64,000 bases of DNA from Pseudidiomarina atlantica (GCF_000753735.1 NZ_JPIN01000001.1:124001-188000); one strand, 5' to 3'; positions 17,068 to 27,263 are shown, counted from the first letter of the stretch. Translations and numbers: made by a program. The notes: generated from the sequence alone by a model not told the origin.

Positions 17068-20013
17068 TTAGCTAGTCGGCGTGCACTTAGTCATTGTTGA
17101 TTGCGTCTGCGCTCGCGCCTGCGTCAAACTTGCAACGCTGGTTGCCTTGTTAAACGGCTTACGCGCATCATCACTGGCGGCATGCAATGCTTGAAACGCA
17201 TCAGTGCGCGGTTGTGCAGCAGCTTTCGCCATAGGTGCAGAAATCGCTACGCCAACTGTTTTACGCTGCTTGGGTGCGGCCGCAACAGTTGTTTTTGGCG
17301 TAGTATCCGCAACCGGTTGTTCGGTTTTAACTGCTGCTGTCGGTGCAGTTTCAACTGCAACCTCACTTTCCGCCTCAGCTTTCACCGGAGCTTCAGGCTC
17401 TTCAGCTGCTGGTTCAGCTTTGTCGGCTTCAGATTTTGGTTCATCGGCTTCAACTGCAGCTGCAGGTGCTTCTACTTGCTCTATCGGTGCTGTTGGTGAA
17501 GCTTGCTCCTCCACTGGCGTTTCAGCCGCTGAAGCTTCAGCTTCGATTGGCATTTCCAACTGACCCTGCGCTGCATCCGGTTCAGACTCAGCTTCAGCCT
17601 CGGCTTTGCGGCGTTGGCCGGCGGCTCGTTGATGGCGCGGACTGCGGCGCGAACGATTACGACCACGTTTTTCTTTTCCAGCGTCGGTTGCTTCGTCAGT
17701 GGCCTCGTTATCGGCACCTTCGGTTGCTTCAGGCACCGTTGGTTCAGTCGCAGTTGTTTCCGCTGCGGCTGAATCTGTTGCCTGCGGCGCGCTGGCTTCG
17801 ACCGTTTCAGTTTGCTTCACTTCAGCTTCAGCAACATCTGTTGGTTTTGCCTCAGCATCAGCTGCCACCGGCTTGTTTGTTTCACTTGCTTTATCGCTGC
17901 TGATCCGTACTGATTTTTCGAGCTTACGACGCTGACGACGCGGCTTCGGCGTTGCACTCTTGGTCTCAGTCTTAGTTTCAGCTGAGGCCTTGTCATCAGC
18001 TGTCACTTCCGCAGCAGTGTTAGTCTCTTTTGCGGTGTCTTTCGCAGCAGAACGATTACGGCCACGACCACCACGACGGCTACCACCGCGTTCAGACTTT
18101 TTCTCGTTTGGCTTATTATTGCTGGTATCTTGCTGCTCAGCGTCTGGCTTATCTGTCTTCGCTTTTTGCTCATCGTCAGGCTTACGGCCACGATTGTTAT
18201 TGCGACGACGTGAGTTGCCACGAGGATTGCGATTGCCGCGACGTTGGTTGTTATCGCGATTTTGCGATGAGCGACGTTGGTTTTGTTGTTGCTTTTGCTT
18301 CTCACTTTCGTCTTCATCACTGCCGAATAGACCGGCCAACCATTTACCAATGCGGGCAAAGAGTGAGGGAGCATCAGCCTTTGCTTTCTCAGCCGGTGAT
18401 GGGGCTGGAGCAGGCGCTGCTGGAGCTTGCAAACCTTTCAATGCAGGTTCTTCAAATCCAGGCTTGTTTTTATTCAAGACAATCTCGGTACTGGTATCTT
18501 CTGGTTTCTCGATCAGGGTAAAGCTGTTTGCTTGTTCAAGTTCATCGTTACGCAAACGCTTGACATCGAAGTGCGGCGTTTCTAAATGTTGGTTTGGAAT
18601 CACCAACACGGAAACAGAATGACGCTTTTCGATTTCAGCAATGGAGGCACGTTTTTCGTTGAGCAAATAGGTGGCAACCGTGACTGGAACCTGCGCTTGT
18701 ATTTGAATCGTATTATCTTTGAGCGCTTCTTCTTCAATGAGACGCAGAATAGACAAGGCGAGTGATTCGGCAGAACGAATGGTGCCTTGACCGCTACAAC
18801 GCGGGCAAACATGGTTCGATGACTCGCCTAACGACGGACGTAAACGCTGACGTGACATTTCCAGTAGGCCAAAGCGAGAAATACGCGTAACTTGAATGCG
18901 CGCGCGGTCTTGTTTCAAACTATCGCGCAGACGATTCTCAACTTCACGCTGGTGCTTCGCTGGAGTCATGTCGATAAAGTCGATGACCACCAAGCCGCCG
19001 ACGTCACGTAAACGCAATTGACGGGCGATTTCTTCGGCTGCTTCTAAGTTGGTTTGGAATGCAGTTTCTTCGATATCGCCACCTTTGGTTGCGCGGGCAG
19101 AGTTGATATCGATAGAGGTCAGTGCTTCAGTAGGGTCGATAACAATCGAGCCTCCTGATGGCAACCGCACCTCACGTTGAAACGCCGATTCGATTTGGCT
19201 TTCAATTTGATAATGGTTAAACAGTGGAACATCGCCTTGATAAACTTTGACGCGATTGACAAAGTCAGGGCGAATCAATTGCACGTGGTCGCGAATCTGT
19301 TCGAATAAACTTGGATTATCGATCAGCACCTCACCAATATCACGACGCAAATAATCGCGAATGGCACGAAATACCACGTTGCTTTCTTGGTGAATGAGAA
19401 ACGGAGCAGGGCGTTGCGCAGCAGCTTTCTCGATCGCTTGCCAATGATGGACAAGAACGTTCAAGTCCCATTCGAGTTCTTCCGCTGATTTACCTACGCC
19501 AGCAGTACGAACGATGAGTCCCATGCCATCTGGAATTTGTAGATCGCTCATGGCGTCTTTCAATTCGGTTCGTTCATCCCCTTCGATACGGCGTGAAATA
19601 CCACCAGCACGTGGGTTATTTGGCATTAGCACTAAATAGCTACCCGCTAAAGAAATGAAGGTGGTAAGGGCGGCGCCTTTTTGACCACGTTCTTCTTTAT
19701 CGATTTGGACAATAACTTCCTGTCCTTCTTTGACCACGTCTTTAATGTTCGGACGGCCCGAGAAAGTATAGTTAGCAGGGAAATAGGTTTTAGCGATTTC
19801 TTTGAGGGGGAGAAAACCATGACGCTCAGCGCCATAGTCAACAAATGCAGCCTCAAGGCTAGGTTCGATACGGGTGATTTTACCCTTGTAAATATTTGCT
19901 TTCTTTTGTTCGTGGCCTGGGCTTTCGATGTCTAAATCGTAAAGTTTTTGCCCGTCGACCAAAGCAACACGTAGCTCTTCTTGCTGCGTTGCATTGATTA
20001 ACATTCTTTTCAT
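17068..20013 (-). CDS. rne: Ribonuclease E
   Basis: This essential endoribonuclease processes rRNA and tRNA precursors, starts mRNA decay and scaffolds the degradosome. Its 981 residues start [20 protein letters not shown], almost as in E. coli. The S1 domain spans about 35-125. The catalytic Asp residues lie near 302 ([14 protein letters not shown]) and 345 ([11 protein letters not shown]), and the zinc-link is CPRCSGQG near 403. The C-terminal half from about 530 is low-complexity, alternating Arg-rich RNA-binding blocks ([10 protein letters not shown]) with long Ala/Glu/Thr-rich acidic stretches, as expected for the unstructured scaffold. It is divergent from rluC with a long, structured leader that may support autoregulation. 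Confidence 0.97.
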   Translation of the reverse strand: MKRMLINATQQEELRVALVDGQKLYDLDIESPGHEQKKANIYKGKITRIEPSLEAAFVDYGAERHGFLPLKEIAKTYFPANYTFSGRPNIKDVVKEGQEVIVQIDKEERGQKGAALTTFISLAGSYLVLMPNNPRAGGISRRIEGDERTELKDAMSDLQIPDGMGLIVRTAGVGKSAEELEWDLNVLVHHWQAIEKAAAQRPAPFLIHQESNVVFRAIRDYLRRDIGEVLIDNPSLFEQIRDHVQLIRPDFVNRVKVYQGDVPLFNHYQIESQIESAFQREVRLPSGGSIVIDPTEALTSIDINSARATKGGDIEETAFQTNLEAAEEIARQLRLRDVGGLVVIDFIDMTPAKHQREVENRLRDSLKQDRARIQVTRISRFGLLEMSRQRLRPSLGESSNHVCPRCSGQGTIRSAESLALSILRLIEEEALKDNTIQIQAQVPVTVATYLLNEKRASIAEIEKRHSVSVLVIPNQHLETPHFDVKRLRNDELEQANSFTLIEKPEDTSTEIVLNKNKPGFEEPALKGLQAPAAPAPAPSPAEKAKADAPSLFARIGKWLAGLFGSDEDESEKQKQQQNQRRSSQNRDNNQRRGNRNPRGNSRRRNNNRGRKPDDEQKAKTDKPDAEQQDTSNNKPNEKKSERGGSRRGGRGRNRSAAKDTAKETNTAAEVTADDKASAETKTETKSATPKPRRQRRKLEKSVRISSDKASETNKPVAADAEAKPTDVAEAEVKQTETVEASAPQATDSAAAETTATEPTVPEATEGADNEATDEATDAGKEKRGRNRSRRSPRHQRAAGQRRKAEAEAESEPDAAQGQLEMPIEAEASAAETPVEEQASPTAPIEQVEAPAAAVEADEPKSEADKAEPAAEEPEAPVKAEAESEVAVETAPTAAVKTEQPVADTTPKTTVAAAPKQRKTVGVAISAPMAKAAAQPRTDAFQALHAASDDARKPFNKATSVASLTQARAQTQSTMTKCTPTS

Positions 20014-20292
20014 GGTTGTGACTCTTTATCTGGTTTGCCACAACACAGTACGAAGGCGTTTGCGCCATCGCTATTTCGAGTTTGAATTGTCGTCTGCCAT
20101 CGCGCTATCGCAGCGTGTGATATGGCCTCCCGTCAGTGAACTGCTGTGACGTGAAGCATGCAATAGGTTACCAAGCCGAAATACGCTTGTGTTCGTACCG
20201 TGTCGCAGCCTTATGCTTTGACTTTTATGTAACTTGGCTCGTTCTGGTTCCATGCTTTCAGTATCTCAACGTTTTGTTCGTTGTATACTGAA
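20014..20292 (-). promoter_or_regulatory. Probable rne 5' leader with a long hairpin at 20257-20292
   Basis: E. coli rne has a leader of roughly 360 nucleotides whose hairpins let RNase E control its own mRNA. Here the 500-base region before rne has no convincing gene. On the minus strand TTCAGTAT pairs with ATACTGAA, and inside that CAACG pairs with CGTTG around AACAAAA, giving a two-part stem-loop at 20257-20292. It may be the equivalent of the conserved rne 5' element. The homology is inferred from position and structure only. Confidence 0.5.
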
Positions 20293-20525
20293 GTGGATGA
20301 GGTGGCGATAATGTGCACACCTGATACCAAGTTACTTCGCTAATCTGTTTGCTTTCATTTTTCGCACAGCCTGCGCTCTAATGCTGCAGCTGTGTACCGC
20401 TCTCAATGTCACCGGTGCGGCTTTTTCCGGCGGGTCATTATCCCACGAATAGGTAACTCGGCACAAGCTAAAATAAAACTGCAAATTTGCAGCGCAAAAA
20501 AACGGAAAATGGTAAACTGCGCGCC
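20293..20525. other. Intergenic region with divergent rne and rluC promoters
   Basis: No gene is apparent here. It must hold the rne promoter (minus strand), which I could not place with confidence. A 14-bp perfect palindrome CTGCAAATTTGCAG lies at 20479-20492. Next to rluC, TGGTAAACT (20510-20518) resembles an extended -10 element; transcription would then start almost at the rluC ATG, giving a leaderless or nearly leaderless mRNA. No Shine-Dalgarno sequence is seen before that ATG. Confidence 0.4.
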
Positions 20526-21479
20526 ATGAGTGAACAAATTCAACAACAAGTGCGCTGGGTCACAATCGAACCTGATTATGCCGACCAGCGTATTGATAAC
20601 TTTCTACTTGCGCAATTGCGAGGCGTACCCAAGTCAATGGTGTACCGCATCTTGCGCAAAGGTGAAGTGCGCGTGAACAAAAAACGCGCAAAACCAGATT
20701 ACCGCTTACAAGCTGGCGATGAAGTGCGGATCCCACCGGTCCGAGTGGCCGAGAAAAATCCGCTACCATCGGCAAACTTAAGTGCAGTACAAGCGCTGAA
20801 CGACCATATTTTGTACGAAGACGATGTCTTACTGGTATTAAATAAACCAGCTGGTTTGGCGGTTCATGGCGGTTCGAACTTGCAGTTTGGCTTAATCGAA
20901 AGCCTGCGTGCACTGCGTCCTGATGCCAAACATTTAGAGTTGGTGCATCGGCTTGACCGTGAGACCAGTGGTTGTATTTTGGTTTCGAAGCGCCGCTCAG
21001 CATTACGCTCATTACACGAACAGTTGCGTGAAAAAACCATGGATAAGCGTTATTTAGCGCTGGTACGTGGGCATTGGCAAGCACATGTGAAGTTCATTGC
21101 CGCGCCGTTACTCAAGAATACCTTGCAGTCAGGTGAGCGGATGGTGCGCGTCGATGCGGCGGGTAAACCTTCTGAAACGCGATTTCGCGTACAACGCGTG
21201 TTTGCCAATTGTAGTTTAGTCGAAGCTTCACCGATTACCGGGCGCACCCATCAAATTCGCGTACATGCGCTGCATGCTGGGCACCCGATTGCCGGTGATC
21301 CGAAATATGGTGATCAAGTGTTTGATCAAGCCATGCGTGACTTAGGCTTGAATCGTTTGTTCTTGCATGCGCATGAATTAAGGTTTGCACACCCGCAAAC
21401 TGGCAAACCAATTCATGTCACTGCGCCACTTGATGCCGAGTTACGTGACACGCTGAAAAAGTTAGAAAAGGTTGAGTAG
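20526..21479 (+). CDS. rluC: 23S rRNA pseudouridine synthase RluC
   Basis: This enzyme makes pseudouridines at 23S rRNA positions 955, 2504 and 2580 in E. coli. It has 317 residues. An S4 RNA-binding domain (about 18-75; [21 protein letters not shown]) is followed by the RluA-family catalytic domain, with the active Asp in [14 protein letters not shown] and the later [20 protein letters not shown]. The ATG at 20526 gives a start like E. coli RluC; an in-frame TTG at 20487 is less likely. The gene is divergent from rne, as in E. coli, and its stop overlaps the GTG of the next gene by one base. Confidence 0.95.
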   Translation: MSEQIQQQVRWVTIEPDYADQRIDNFLLAQLRGVPKSMVYRILRKGEVRVNKKRAKPDYRLQAGDEVRIPPVRVAEKNPLPSANLSAVQALNDHILYEDDVLLVLNKPAGLAVHGGSNLQFGLIESLRALRPDAKHLELVHRLDRETSGCILVSKRRSALRSLHEQLREKTMDKRYLALVRGHWQAHVKFIAAPLLKNTLQSGERMVRVDAAGKPSETRFRVQRVFANCSLVEASPITGRTHQIRVHALHAGHPIAGDPKYGDQVFDQAMRDLGLNRLFLHAHELRFAHPQTGKPIHVTAPLDAELRDTLKKLEKVE

Positions 21480-22174
21480 TGAAAAAGCCGTATCAGCTTA
21501 TTATTTTCGATTGGGATGGAACCCTGATGGATTCGGTAGGACGCATCGTTTCCTCAATGCAGGCGACCGCGCAAGAATTACAATTACCGGTGCCAACGGA
21601 AGTTGCCGTACGCGATATTATCGGGTTAAGCCTGCAGCCAGCGATTGAACGTTTATTTGGTCGGCTCGATGAAGCCCAGCATACGCAGTTTCTGGACGTC
21701 TATCGCGATCAATATGTGCAGCTAGATCCAACGCCGACGCCTTTATTTCCGCATGTTCCAGAAATGCTAGTTAAGTTAAAAGAGCAGGGCGTGCGATTGG
21801 CCGTCGCTACCGGTAAGGCGCGCCGTGGTCTTGACCGTGTCTGGCAAGAAACGGGGATTGGTGATCTGTTTGATTATTCACGCTGCGCCGATGAGACAGA
21901 ATCCAAGCCAAGTCCCAAAATGTTATTCGAGTTAGTTGAAGAGGCCGGTTGTCAGGTGCAGGATGCACTGATGATCGGTGACTCAATTCATGATTTGCGT
22001 ATGGCGCAAGCGGCGCAAATGGACCGTATGGGCGTTGATTTTGGCGTTCATTCAGCCGCACAGTTGCAGGTATTCGAACCTTTGCAAGTTCTCTCTAGCT
22101 GGCAATCATTTGCCGAACAGGTAAAAGCGGTCAGAGCACAAGCAATTCATTGGAGTAAAGGAGAGCATGCATGA
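21479..22174 (+). CDS. HAD-family phosphatase (phosphoglycolate phosphatase-like)
   Basis: This is a haloacid-dehalogenase-like hydrolase of 231 residues, subfamily IA. Motif I is FDWDGTLMDS with the nucleophilic Asp, motif II is VATGK, the conserved Lys lies in ESKPSPKML, and motif IV is MIGDSIHDLRMAQAA. It probably dephosphorylates a small metabolite; the substrate is not evident from sequence. It uses a GTG start whose first base is the last base of the rluC stop (TAGTG), so translation is coupled. It overlaps yceF by four bases. This rluC-HAD pairing is frequent in marine gammaproteobacteria, to my knowledge. Confidence 0.85.
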   Translation: MKKPYQLIIFDWDGTLMDSVGRIVSSMQATAQELQLPVPTEVAVRDIIGLSLQPAIERLFGRLDEAQHTQFLDVYRDQYVQLDPTPTPLFPHVPEMLVKLKEQGVRLAVATGKARRGLDRVWQETGIGDLFDYSRCADETESKPSPKMLFELVEEAGCQVQDALMIGDSIHDLRMAQAAQMDRMGVDFGVHSAAQLQVFEPLQVLSSWQSFAEQVKAVRAQAIHWSKGEHA

Positions 22175-22761
22175 AACCTATCGTCCTTGCTTCGACTTCA
22201 CCTTATCGCCGCATGTTGCTCGAGCGGGTCTTATCGGACTTCATGACCGCCGCTCCGCAAGTTGACGAAACGCCACTTGCGAACGAAACTGCACAAGCAC
22301 TGGTCGAGCGCTTAGCTATCGCCAAAGCACAAGCCTTGAGTGAGCAATTTCCGAAGCATGTATTGATTGGCTCGGATCAAGTCGCCGTAGTTGGCGACAA
22401 AATATTGGGCAAACCGGGCAGTGTTGCCAATGCGATCAGTCAATTACAAGCGGCAAACGGTCAAACTGTGATGTTTTACACTGGACTTGCCGTTTATGAT
22501 AGCGAAACTCAGGCGTTGCAGTCTTGTGTTGAACCCTTTGCAGTGCAGTTCCGACAGTTGAGCGATGTCGAAATTAAAGGTTATGTCGAGCTCGAACAGC
22601 CATTAAGTTGTGCGGGCAGCTTTAAAAGTGAAGGTTTAGGTATTAGCCTCTTTGAAAAGATGCAGGGAGATGACCCGAACAGCTTGATCGGCTTACCTTT
22701 GATTAAACTTTTAGCGATGTTGCGCAAGTGGCACATCAACCCATTAGTTATTCGAAAATAA
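22171..22761 (+). CDS. yceF: Maf-family nucleotide pyrophosphatase YceF
   Basis: This 196-residue protein is the YceF-type Maf enzyme, which hydrolyses 7-methyl-GTP and related modified nucleotides, probably keeping them out of RNA. The hallmarks are the N-terminal LASTSPYRRMLLERV, VDETPLANET, LIGSDQVAVV with the acidic metal site, GKPGS, and CAGSFKSEGLGISLFE, all close to E. coli YceF. It is encoded on the same strand as the upstream rluC and HAD genes and overlaps the HAD gene by four bases; in E. coli yceF faces the other way. Confidence 0.93.
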   Translation: MKPIVLASTSPYRRMLLERVLSDFMTAAPQVDETPLANETAQALVERLAIAKAQALSEQFPKHVLIGSDQVAVVGDKILGKPGSVANAISQLQAANGQTVMFYTGLAVYDSETQALQSCVEPFAVQFRQLSDVEIKGYVELEQPLSCAGSFKSEGLGISLFEKMQGDDPNSLIGLPLIKLLAMLRKWHINPLVIRK

Positions 22762-22783
22762 CTTGTTTTCACACTCTGATTCC

Positions 22784-22789
22784 TATAAG
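22784..22789 (+). promoter_or_regulatory. Candidate -10 element just before yceD
   Basis: TATAAG lies 12-17 bases before the yceD ATG, and TTGTTT (22763-22768) lies 15 bases further up. If used, transcription would start only a few bases before the ATG, giving a near-leaderless mRNA; no Shine-Dalgarno sequence is present. The pattern resembles the one before rluC. Confidence 0.45.
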
Positions 22790-22800
22790 ATTCGCGCCCT

Positions 22801-23325
22801 ATGCAGAAGGTTCGTATACCCATTTCGGTTGATCCGGTAAAAAGTGCCAGTAAACAGTTGAGCTACGTTGGCTTAGTGCCAGGACAGAACTTAACGCGTT
22901 TACAGGAATTATTAGTCGAGCCCTGTGCTGATGTTGACGTCGAGCTTGCTTTTGCAATCGACGCGCAAGGCATCAAGCACATCAAGGGGCAGGCGAATGT
23001 TGGCGTAACTGTTGCGTGTGAACGCTGTGGCGACCCCATGGCAGTTGAGCTTGCGAGTGAGTTCATTTATGCGCCAGTAACGCGTCGACAAACGGCCACC
23101 GATATGCCGAGTGAGTATGAGCCGTTTGAGTTAGACGAGCTTGGCGAAGTCAACCTGCATCGAATTGTCGAAGATGAACTGATATTGGCAATGCCTGTTG
23201 TGGTCAAACATGATGAGCGCGAATGTCGGATTGATAGTAACGCAATGCAGTGGGGCGACATTGATGACGCGCCACAAGAAAAGGATAATCCTTTCGCGGT
23301 ATTGCAAGAATTAAAGCGTAAATAA
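22801..23325 (+). CDS. yceD: YceD, DUF177 protein of the rpmF operon
   Basis: This 174-residue protein belongs to the DUF177/YceD family, encoded almost always directly before rpmF and linked to 23S rRNA accumulation and ribosome assembly in bacteria and plastids. It opens MQKVRIPISVDPVKSASKQLSYVG, matching E. coli YceD. A CxxC pair (CERCGDP, about 77) may bind metal, with another conserved block near the end (DDAPQEKDNPFAVLQELKRK). Only 18 bases separate it from rpmF. The precise molecular role is not settled. Confidence 0.92.
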   Translation: MQKVRIPISVDPVKSASKQLSYVGLVPGQNLTRLQELLVEPCADVDVELAFAIDAQGIKHIKGQANVGVTVACERCGDPMAVELASEFIYAPVTRRQTATDMPSEYEPFELDELGEVNLHRIVEDELILAMPVVVKHDERECRIDSNAMQWGDIDDAPQEKDNPFAVLQELKRK

Positions 23326-23343
23326 ACTTAGGAGATAGCGTAA

Positions 23344-23514
23344 ATGGCTGTACAACAGAATCGGAAAAGTCGTTCGAAGCGCGACATGCGTCGTTCTCAC
23401 GATGCACTGAGCGGCCCTACACTGTCGGTTGACTCTACCTCTGGTGAAACACATCGTCGTCACCATGTAACAGCTGACGGTTTCTACAAAGGCCGTAAAG
23501 TCGTTAACAAGTAA
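23344..23514 (+). CDS. rpmF: 50S ribosomal protein L32
   Basis: This is a basic ribosomal protein of 56 residues, the family's usual size. It begins [22 protein letters not shown], nearly as in E. coli L32, and ends [11 protein letters not shown]. The motif [10 protein letters not shown] is also typical. It is translated from AGGAGA eight bases upstream. The zinc-binding Cys residues found in some L32 proteins are absent. It lies between yceD and plsX, the conserved order that links ribosome and phospholipid synthesis. Confidence 0.97.
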   Translation: MAVQQNRKSRSKRDMRRSHDALSGPTLSVDSTSGETHRRHHVTADGFYKGRKVVNK

Positions 23515-23536
23515 ACCAGATTTCGGAAGTGAGGCT

Positions 23537-24562
23537 ATGGCCGCACTGACACTGGCACTTGATGCAATGGGGGGCGATCATGGCCCCTCAATTGTTATTG
23601 CTGCACTGAAAAGTGCGTTAAGCGAGTTTGCTGAAGTTCACTTTATTGTTGTCGGTGATGAAGCAGAGCTATTGCCATTGCTGCAACAACAGCAGCTTGA
23701 TACCCATCCTCGTATTACCCTGAAACACGCAAGCCAAACGGTTGCCATGACCGACAAGCCAGGTTATTCCTTGCGTGCCAAACCAGATTCTTCGATGCGC
23801 ATCGCGCTTGATTTAGTTGCCAGTGGTGATGCTGCTGCGTGCGTGAGTGCGGGTAACACCGGTGCGCTCATGACCAAAGCTTATTTTGCGCTGAAAACAT
23901 TACCTGGTGTATTGCGCCCAGCATTGATGTCGGCGATCCCTCAGGCTTCAGGAAAAAGCTCATTTTTATTGGACTTAGGTGCGAATCCAGTTTGTGATTC
24001 CGACACCTTATTCCAATTTGGTGTCATGGGTTCACAAGCGGCGCGGCATGTTCTGCATATCGAGCAGCCGCGAGTTGCGTTGTTAAACATGGGCGAAGAA
24101 GATATCAAAGGCAATGATGTGGTTAAAGCGACCGCGCAGTTATTGCTGAATTCTCCTTCAGTGAACTATATCGGTTTTATTGAAGGCGATGACTTATTTG
24201 CGGATAAAGCTGACGTTATCGTCTGTGACGGTTTTGTTGGCAATATCGCACTGAAGAGCTGCGAAGGTCTTGCCGATTTATTGTTGAATAACATTCGTGC
24301 CAATATCAATGCACATTGGATGACACGTTGGTTTGTAAAATTGTTCTATAGTCGGTTGCAACGTTCGTGGGATTGGTTGAAGCCCGACCACTATAATGGT
24401 GCAAGTTTGATAGGATTGCGTGGCGTCGTGATAAAAAGTCACGGTGATGCGAACGCCAAAGCCTTTTTGAGTGCGATCGCACAAGCCGTAGAAGAGGCGC
24501 AACAGGATCTGCCGACGCGCATTCGCGACCAGGTAGAACACGTACTCCTAGAACAAGAATAA
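23537..24562 (+). CDS. plsX: Phosphate acyltransferase PlsX
   Basis: This peripheral membrane enzyme (341 residues) makes acyl-phosphate from acyl-ACP for phospholipid synthesis. The N-terminus [20 protein letters not shown] is the PlsX signature, and further blocks include [32 protein letters not shown] and [18 protein letters not shown]. Length agrees with the family (about 340-356). It follows rpmF by 22 bases and precedes fabH by eight, in the standard order yceD-rpmF-plsX-fabH. Confidence 0.97.
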   Translation: MAALTLALDAMGGDHGPSIVIAALKSALSEFAEVHFIVVGDEAELLPLLQQQQLDTHPRITLKHASQTVAMTDKPGYSLRAKPDSSMRIALDLVASGDAAACVSAGNTGALMTKAYFALKTLPGVLRPALMSAIPQASGKSSFLLDLGANPVCDSDTLFQFGVMGSQAARHVLHIEQPRVALLNMGEEDIKGNDVVKATAQLLLNSPSVNYIGFIEGDDLFADKADVIVCDGFVGNIALKSCEGLADLLLNNIRANINAHWMTRWFVKLFYSRLQRSWDWLKPDHYNGASLIGLRGVVIKSHGDANAKAFLSAIAQAVEEAQQDLPTRIRDQVEHVLLEQE

Positions 24563-24570
24563 AGGTTCTT

Positions 24571-25539
24571 ATGTTTGCAAGCATCGCAGGCACCGGTCAT
24601 TATTTGCCGGAAACTTGCCTGACTAACGCCATGCTGGAACAACGCGTGGAAACATCCCATGAATGGATTGTTGAGCGCACCGGTATTCATCAACGACATA
24701 TCGCAGGGCCGAGCGAAAACGCCGCTTCAATGGGGGTGGTTGCTGCGCGGCGCGCATTAGAACAAGCCAATCTACAAGCGCATGAACTCGATCTTATTGT
24801 CGTGGCGACCACTTCGAACGAGCGCGCATTTCCAAGTGTTGCTTGTGAAATTCAAGCAGCGCTCACCGATAAAAATATTCCAGCCTTTGATGTAGCGGCA
24901 GCCTGTTCTGGCTTTATTTTTGCGCTGAGCGTCGCCGATCAATACATTCGCAGCGGTACCTACCGTCACGTTCTGGTGATCGGCACCGATGTGCTGTCAC
25001 GCTTGTGTCGACCAGACGATCGCAATACCATTGTGTTATTCGGCGATGGTGCCGGAGCTGTCGTGGTCAGTGCCAATGAAAGACCAGGTATTTTGTCGAC
25101 ACATTTAAACAGTGCTGGCGAGTTTGCGGATTTACTCGGGGTGCAACATCCGCAACGTCATAGCCAACAAGCACCTGAAGCGCTCAGTGAAGCCTGGATG
25201 TACATGAAAGGCAATGAGGTGTTTAAAGTTGCAGTGAGTAAATTAAGCGAGCTGGTTACCGAGACGCTGCGCGCCAATGACATGCAGGCGGAAGATTTAG
25301 ATTGGCTGGTGCCACATCAGGCTAATTTACGAATTATTAAAGCAACTGCGAAAAAGTTAAAAATGCCAATGACGCAGGTGGTCACAACGCTGGCTGATAC
25401 GGGAAACACTTCAGCAGCATCAGTCCCTATTGCACTGGATGTGGCCGTGCGTGATGGCAGAATTCAACGCGGACAAAGTGTATTATTGGAAGCCTTTGGC
25501 GGTGGTTTTGCTTGGGGCTCAGCACTGGTTCGCTATTAA
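24571..25539 (+). CDS. fabH: Beta-ketoacyl-ACP synthase III
   Basis: This enzyme condenses acetyl-CoA with malonyl-ACP to start fatty acid synthesis. It has 322 residues with the thiolase-fold catalytic triad: Cys in [13 protein letters not shown] (about 113), His in [11 protein letters not shown] (about 248) and Asn in [13 protein letters not shown] (about 278). The N-terminus [15 protein letters not shown] is typical. It lies between plsX and fabD in the fatty acid cluster. Confidence 0.97.
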   Translation: MFASIAGTGHYLPETCLTNAMLEQRVETSHEWIVERTGIHQRHIAGPSENAASMGVVAARRALEQANLQAHELDLIVVATTSNERAFPSVACEIQAALTDKNIPAFDVAAACSGFIFALSVADQYIRSGTYRHVLVIGTDVLSRLCRPDDRNTIVLFGDGAGAVVVSANERPGILSTHLNSAGEFADLLGVQHPQRHSQQAPEALSEAWMYMKGNEVFKVAVSKLSELVTETLRANDMQAEDLDWLVPHQANLRIIKATAKKLKMPMTQVVTTLADTGNTSAASVPIALDVAVRDGRIQRGQSVLLEAFGGGFAWGSALVRY

Positions 25540-25554
25540 AAAAAGGATTGAAGT

Positions 25555-26472
25555 ATGCGTGCTTATGTATTTCCTGGACAAGGTTCACAGGCGGTTGGAA
25601 TGCTCGCTGATGTAGCGGCTTCTTACCCACAAGTAGAGGCGACATTTGCCGAAGCCAGTGCGGTTCTCGGTTATGATTTGTGGGAACTGGTGCAAGCAGG
25701 TCCGGCAGAAAAATTAAACGAAACCCATCGCACGCAACCAGCTCTGTTAGCAGCCAGTGTTGCGCTTTACCGAGTACTTGAAGCGCAGGGCGTTGTTGCG
25801 CCTGAGTGGATGGCCGGTCATAGTTTAGGAGAGTATTCGGCTCTCGTTTGTAGTGGCTGCATGGAGTTTACCGACGCCGTAGCTTTAGTGGCGAAACGCG
25901 GTGAGTTTATGCAGCAAGCTGTGCCTGCCGGGGTAGGCGCGATGGCCGCTATTATTGGTCTCGACGATGCTTTAGTTGAAGAGGCGTGCGCGGCGGCTGC
26001 CGGTGACCAAGTGGTGAGTGCGGTCAACTACAATTCGCCTGGCCAAGTTGTCATCGCTGGGCATGCAGAGGCGGTTCAGCGGGCGGGTGACGCATGTAAA
26101 GAACGCGGTGCAAAGCGGGCCTTACCGTTACCGGTCAGCGTGCCATCGCATTGCGCTTTGATGCAGCCAGCAGCGCAACAACTCGCGGTTGAGTTGGGCA
26201 AAATTACGCTTCGAACACCGAATATTCCAGTGGTCAATAATGTTGACGTAAAAGAAGAGCGCGACAGTGATGCCATTCGTGATGCACTGGTGCGCCAGCT
26301 ATACTCACCGGTGCGCTGGACTGAAACGGTGCAGCATTTGGTGAAGCAAGGCGTTACCGAGATTTATGAAATTGGTCCGGGTAAAGTATTAACGGGCTTA
26401 AACAAACGTATTGATAAGTCACTTGAGGGTGATGCGATCAATACGGTTGACGCAATTCAAGCAAGGGTTTAA
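25555..26472 (+). CDS. fabD: Malonyl-CoA:ACP transacylase
   Basis: This enzyme loads malonate onto the acyl carrier protein. It has 305 residues. The oxyanion motif FPGQGSQAVGML is at the N-terminus, the nucleophilic Ser is in MAGHSLGEYSALV (about 92), the Arg is at VALVAKRGEFMQQA and the catalytic His lies in VSVPSHCALM. It is separated from fabG by two bases and from fabH by 15, consistent with a single operon. Confidence 0.97.
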   Translation: MRAYVFPGQGSQAVGMLADVAASYPQVEATFAEASAVLGYDLWELVQAGPAEKLNETHRTQPALLAASVALYRVLEAQGVVAPEWMAGHSLGEYSALVCSGCMEFTDAVALVAKRGEFMQQAVPAGVGAMAAIIGLDDALVEEACAAAAGDQVVSAVNYNSPGQVVIAGHAEAVQRAGDACKERGAKRALPLPVSVPSHCALMQPAAQQLAVELGKITLRTPNIPVVNNVDVKEERDSDAIRDALVRQLYSPVRWTETVQHLVKQGVTEIYEIGPGKVLTGLNKRIDKSLEGDAINTVDAIQARV

Positions 26473-26474
26473 TT

Positions 26475-27212
26475 ATGACAACGATGCAAGGACAAGTCGC
26501 CCTAGTCACCGGTGCTAGCCGTGGGATTGGTAAAGCTATCGCTGAGCAGCTTGCTGCGCAAGGCGTAAAGGTGATCGGTACTGCAACTAGCGACAACGGC
26601 GCTGCAGCAATTTCGGCGTACCTCGATGGCAATGGCGAAGGTATGCGTCTAGATGTAACGGACGCAGATAGCGTGGCCGCTGTGTTAAAAGCGGTCGATG
26701 ACAATTATGGTCAGCTCGATATTTTGGTGAATAACGCAGGTATTACCAAAGATAATTTGTTGATGCGCATGAAGGACGACGATTGGGACGTGGTGCTAGA
26801 TACCAACCTAAAATCGGTTTTTCGCTTAAGCAAAGCGGTGTTGCGTGGCATGATGAAACGTCGCTTCGGTCGTATCATTAATATTTCATCAGTGGTCGGT
26901 ACCACGGGGAACCCCGGGCAAACCAACTATTGCGCAGCCAAGGCTGGTCTAAGTGGCTTTAGCAAAGCATTAGCGCAAGAAGTGGCTGGGCGTGGCATCA
27001 CGGTAAACTGTGTTGCACCAGGTTTTATCGATACCGATATGACCAAAGCGCTGACTGAAGAGCAAAAACAAACTATTTTTGCGAATATCCCAGCAGCACG
27101 GCTTGGGCGACCAGAAGAGATAGCTGCCGCGGTGGTATTTTTAGCATCTCCAGGGGCGGCGTACATTACTGGCGAAACCATTCACGTAAATGGTGGTCTA
27201 GCAATGGTGTAA
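26475..27212 (+). CDS. fabG: 3-Oxoacyl-ACP reductase
   Basis: This NADPH-dependent short-chain dehydrogenase carries out the first reduction of the elongation cycle. Its 245 residues contain the cofactor loop TGASRGIGKAI near the N-terminus, NNAGITKDNLLMRM, and the catalytic Ser-Tyr-Lys set in IINISSVVG and NYCAAKAGLSGFSKAL. The end YITGETIHVNGGLAMV is typical of FabG. A 126-base gap with its own promoter separates it from acpP. Confidence 0.97.
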   Translation: MTTMQGQVALVTGASRGIGKAIAEQLAAQGVKVIGTATSDNGAAAISAYLDGNGEGMRLDVTDADSVAAVLKAVDDNYGQLDILVNNAGITKDNLLMRMKDDDWDVVLDTNLKSVFRLSKAVLRGMMKRRFGRIINISSVVGTTGNPGQTNYCAAKAGLSGFSKALAQEVAGRGITVNCVAPGFIDTDMTKALTEEQKQTIFANIPAARLGRPEEIAAAVVFLASPGAAYITGETIHVNGGLAMV

Positions 27213-27263
27213 GCGGTTTGTGTAAGAAGGGGTATGACCTCTAGTGGATAGGCAATTTTTTCC

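Noticed and set aside
17343-18622. Long plus-strand reading frames opposite the rne 3' half (up to 220 codons)
   Set aside because: They are Leu/Gln- or Ser/Val-rich mirror images of the low-complexity RNase E tail and match no family.
20071-20253. Sixty-codon minus-strand reading frame within the rne leader
   Set aside because: Composition is not protein-like, no ribosome-binding site is clear, and the region is better explained as the structured rne leader.
20014-20525. Pseudogene or missed gene in the rne/rluC gap
   Set aside because: No frame on either strand gives a recognisable protein fragment; hairpins and promoters account for the region.
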